From Bacillota bacterium (lineage in GTDB: Bacteria; Bacillota_B; Desulfitobacteriia; Desulfitobacteriales; Desulfitobacteriaceae): 8,117 nt of DNA. The stretch is from assembly GCA_021779415.1 (NCBI GenBank), contig JAJYAS010000127.1, positions 1 through 8,117 on the forward strand. Reading direction: 5' to 3'. The first letter of the stretch is position 1. Every line of letters starts with the position of its first letter. Below, in pieces: positions 6,704 through 8,117 of this stretch. A program made the translations under genes and the position numbers. Below the pieces are notes generated by a model, which made no database searches, was not told the DNA's origin, and saw nothing but the letters and a program-made list of their open reading frames with translations.

Positions 6704-8117
6704 ATGGTAACAAAAGAACTGGAAGCTCTATTACAAGAAAATCGACATTTTGAGCCGTCAGAAGAATTCCGGAATAATGCAAATGTCAAAACAGCTGATG
6801 TTTACAATGAGTCATCTGAAGATAGAATAGGCTTCTGGGCAAAGCAATCGGAACGATTAACGTGGATTGAACCATGGACCAAAGTTTTAGATTGGGAACC
6901 ACCCTTTGCCCAATGGTTTGTAGGTGGTAAATTGAATGCTGCCTATAATTGTCTGGATCGTCACCTTAAATCTTGGCGTCGCAATAAAGCAGCTATCCTA
7001 TTTGAGGGCGAAAATGGAGATAGCCGGGTTCTCACCTATCAAGATTTGTATCGTGAAGTGTCGCAATTTGCCAATGTTTTAAAATCCTTGGGAATAAAAA
7101 AAGGGGATCGGGTAACAATTTATCTTCCCATGATTCCAGAAGCCGCTATTGCAATGCTTGCTTGTGCACGTATCGGAGCTCCACATAGCGTAATATTCGG
7201 TGGTTTCAGCGCCGAATCATTGAGAAACAGAATAGAGGATGCTCAAGCGAAAGTATTGATTACTTCCGACGGCAGTTTCCGCAAAGGAAATATTGTTCCG
7301 CTAAAGTCTAATGCCGATGTTGCTCTAGAAGGTATCAATTGCATTGAACATGTTGTGGTTGTTAAACGTACAGACAACAAAGTGGCTATGCAAGAAGGCC
7401 GGGATATCTGGTATCACGATGCTATGAAAAATGCACAGTTAACTTGTCCTATCGAACCAATGGACGCCGAGGACGTACTTTTCATTTTATATACGAGTGG
7501 AACAACGGGCAAACCTAAAGGGGTAGTCCATACAACAGGTGGCTATATGGTGGGTGTTTCGACAACTCACGATTGGGTTTTTGATCTTAAAGAAGATGAT
7601 GTTTATTGGTGTACTGCCGATGTTGGTTGGATTACAGGGCATAGTTATATTGTTTACGGTCCTTTAGCCAACGGTGCTACGGTATTAATGTATGAGGGTA
7701 CTCCCGATTATCCTGCCAAAGACCGCAATTGGGAGATTATCGAGAAATATGGCGTTACCATTCTCTATACCGCACCCACAGCTATCAGGACGTTTATGAA
7801 ATGGGGACCAAGTTACCCGCAGGGAAGGGATCTTTCCAGCTTAAGATTATTAGGTACTGTCGGTGAACCCATAAATCCAGAAGCTTGGATATGGTATCAC
7901 AAATACATTGGCGGGGAACGTTGTCCAATAGTTGATACTTGGTGGCAAACTGAAACAGGTATGATTATGATGACACCTTTGCCAGGGATAACGGAAACTA
8001 AACCCGGCTCTTGTACGGTACCTTTCCCGGGTGTTAAGGTGGAAATTGTTGACCAAGCAGGCAACCCTGTTCCCAAAGGAAGCGGGGGACTGTTAGTCGT
8101 CCGTGAACCATGGCCAG
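6704..8117 (+). CDS. acs: Acetyl-CoA synthetase (AMP-forming), 3' end outside the window
   Basis: The N-terminal ~471 residues of an ANL-superfamily enzyme that activates a short carboxylate through an acyl-AMP to the CoA thioester; the full protein is usually ~650 residues. Seen in order are the acetyl-CoA synthetase N-terminal region (~1-80), the A3 phosphate-binding loop [11 protein letters not shown] at 263-273, G-E-P-I-N-P-E-A-W at 387-395 and D-T-W-W-Q-T-E-T-G at 411-419. Acyl-pocket positions align in the same numbering as Salmonella Acs: Ile310 (Val there), Thr311, Val386 and Trp414. Trp414 and Thr311 favour acetate; propionyl-CoA synthetases usually carry a second Val after position 310, so acetate is the first guess and propionate possible. 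GGAGG lies 7 nt before the ATG at 6704; an adjacent in-frame ATG at 6701 is only 4 nt away. The gene is transcribed away from the regulator and has its own promoter. Confidence 0.93.
   Translation, partial: MVTKELEALLQENRHFEPSEEFRNNANVKTADVYNESSEDRIGFWAKQSERLTWIEPWTKVLDWEPPFAQWFVGGKLNAAYNCLDRHLKSWRRNKAAILFEGENGDSRVLTYQDLYREVSQFANVLKSLGIKKGDRVTIYLPMIPEAAIAMLACARIGAPHSVIFGGFSAESLRNRIEDAQAKVLITSDGSFRKGNIVPLKSNADVALEGINCIEHVVVVKRTDNKVAMQEGRDIWYHDAMKNAQLTCPIEPMDAEDVLFILYTSGTTGKPKGVVHTTGGYMVGVSTTHDWVFDLKEDDVYWCTADVGWITGHSYIVYGPLANGATVLMYEGTPDYPAKDRNWEIIEKYGVTILYTAPTAIRTFMKWGPSYPQGRDLSSLRLLGTVGEPINPEAWIWYHKYIGGERCPIVDTWWQTETGMIMMTPLPGITETKPGSCTVPFPGVKVEIVDQAGNPVPKGSGGLLVVREPWP

Noticed and set aside
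6598..6789. Minus-strand 63-codon frame overlapping the acs leader and start.
   Set aside because: Low-complexity, no ribosome site, and antisense to the well-supported acs start.
7850..8056. Minus-strand 68-codon frame.
   Set aside because: Entirely antisense to conserved acs coding sequence.

Overview
The window looks like an anaerobic Firmicute of the Peptococcaceae / Desulfitobacteriaceae type (Desulfosporosinus-, Desulfitobacterium- or Pelotomaculum-like). The reasons are moderate-to-low GC, strong GGAGG-type ribosome binding sites, a methylmalonyl-CoA mutase split into two subunits, and mutase genes in one operon with succinyl-CoA synthetase under a sigma-54-type activator. The taxonomic placement is inference from gene content and style, not from a search.

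Layout: positions 1-4119 (minus strand) hold a tightly packed operon read as sucC - sucD - mutase catalytic subunit - mutase B12-binding subunit, with the first codons of a further gene at the left edge. Neighbouring genes overlap by 17 and 8 nt, are separated by 14 nt, or overlap as TAATG, so translational coupling is likely. Positions 4120-4344 are a compact control region: a well-formed -24/-12 (sigma-54) promoter directly upstream of sucC, a hairpin terminator, and two dyads two helical turns apart that look like an upstream activator site. Positions 4345-6222 (minus strand) encode a PrpR_N - PAS - AAA+ - Fis-HTH activator. Positions 6223-6703 are a long AT-rich divergent intergenic region with a good sigma-A promoter for the plus strand. 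From 6704 to the right edge runs the first ~471 codons of an acetyl-CoA synthetase, cut by the window end.

How it fits together: the mutase interconverts (R)-methylmalonyl-CoA and succinyl-CoA, and the synthetase interconverts succinyl-CoA and succinate with nucleotide triphosphate formation. Together they form the middle of the methylmalonyl-CoA route of propionate oxidation (or, in reverse, propionate formation). The acyl-CoA synthetase could activate acetate or propionate. The activator's N-terminal domain belongs to the propionate-sensor family, and its AAA+ domain has the GAFTGA loop that contacts sigma-54. The only good sigma-54 promoter I found stands before sucC. The most interesting result is therefore a complete local circuit: PrpR-like sensor, candidate tandem upstream sites, -24/-12 promoter, methylmalonyl-CoA pathway operon. 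The promoter position also shows that the sucC start must be the internal TTG, not the upstream ATG. I see no mobile elements, CRISPR arrays, tRNAs or rRNAs.
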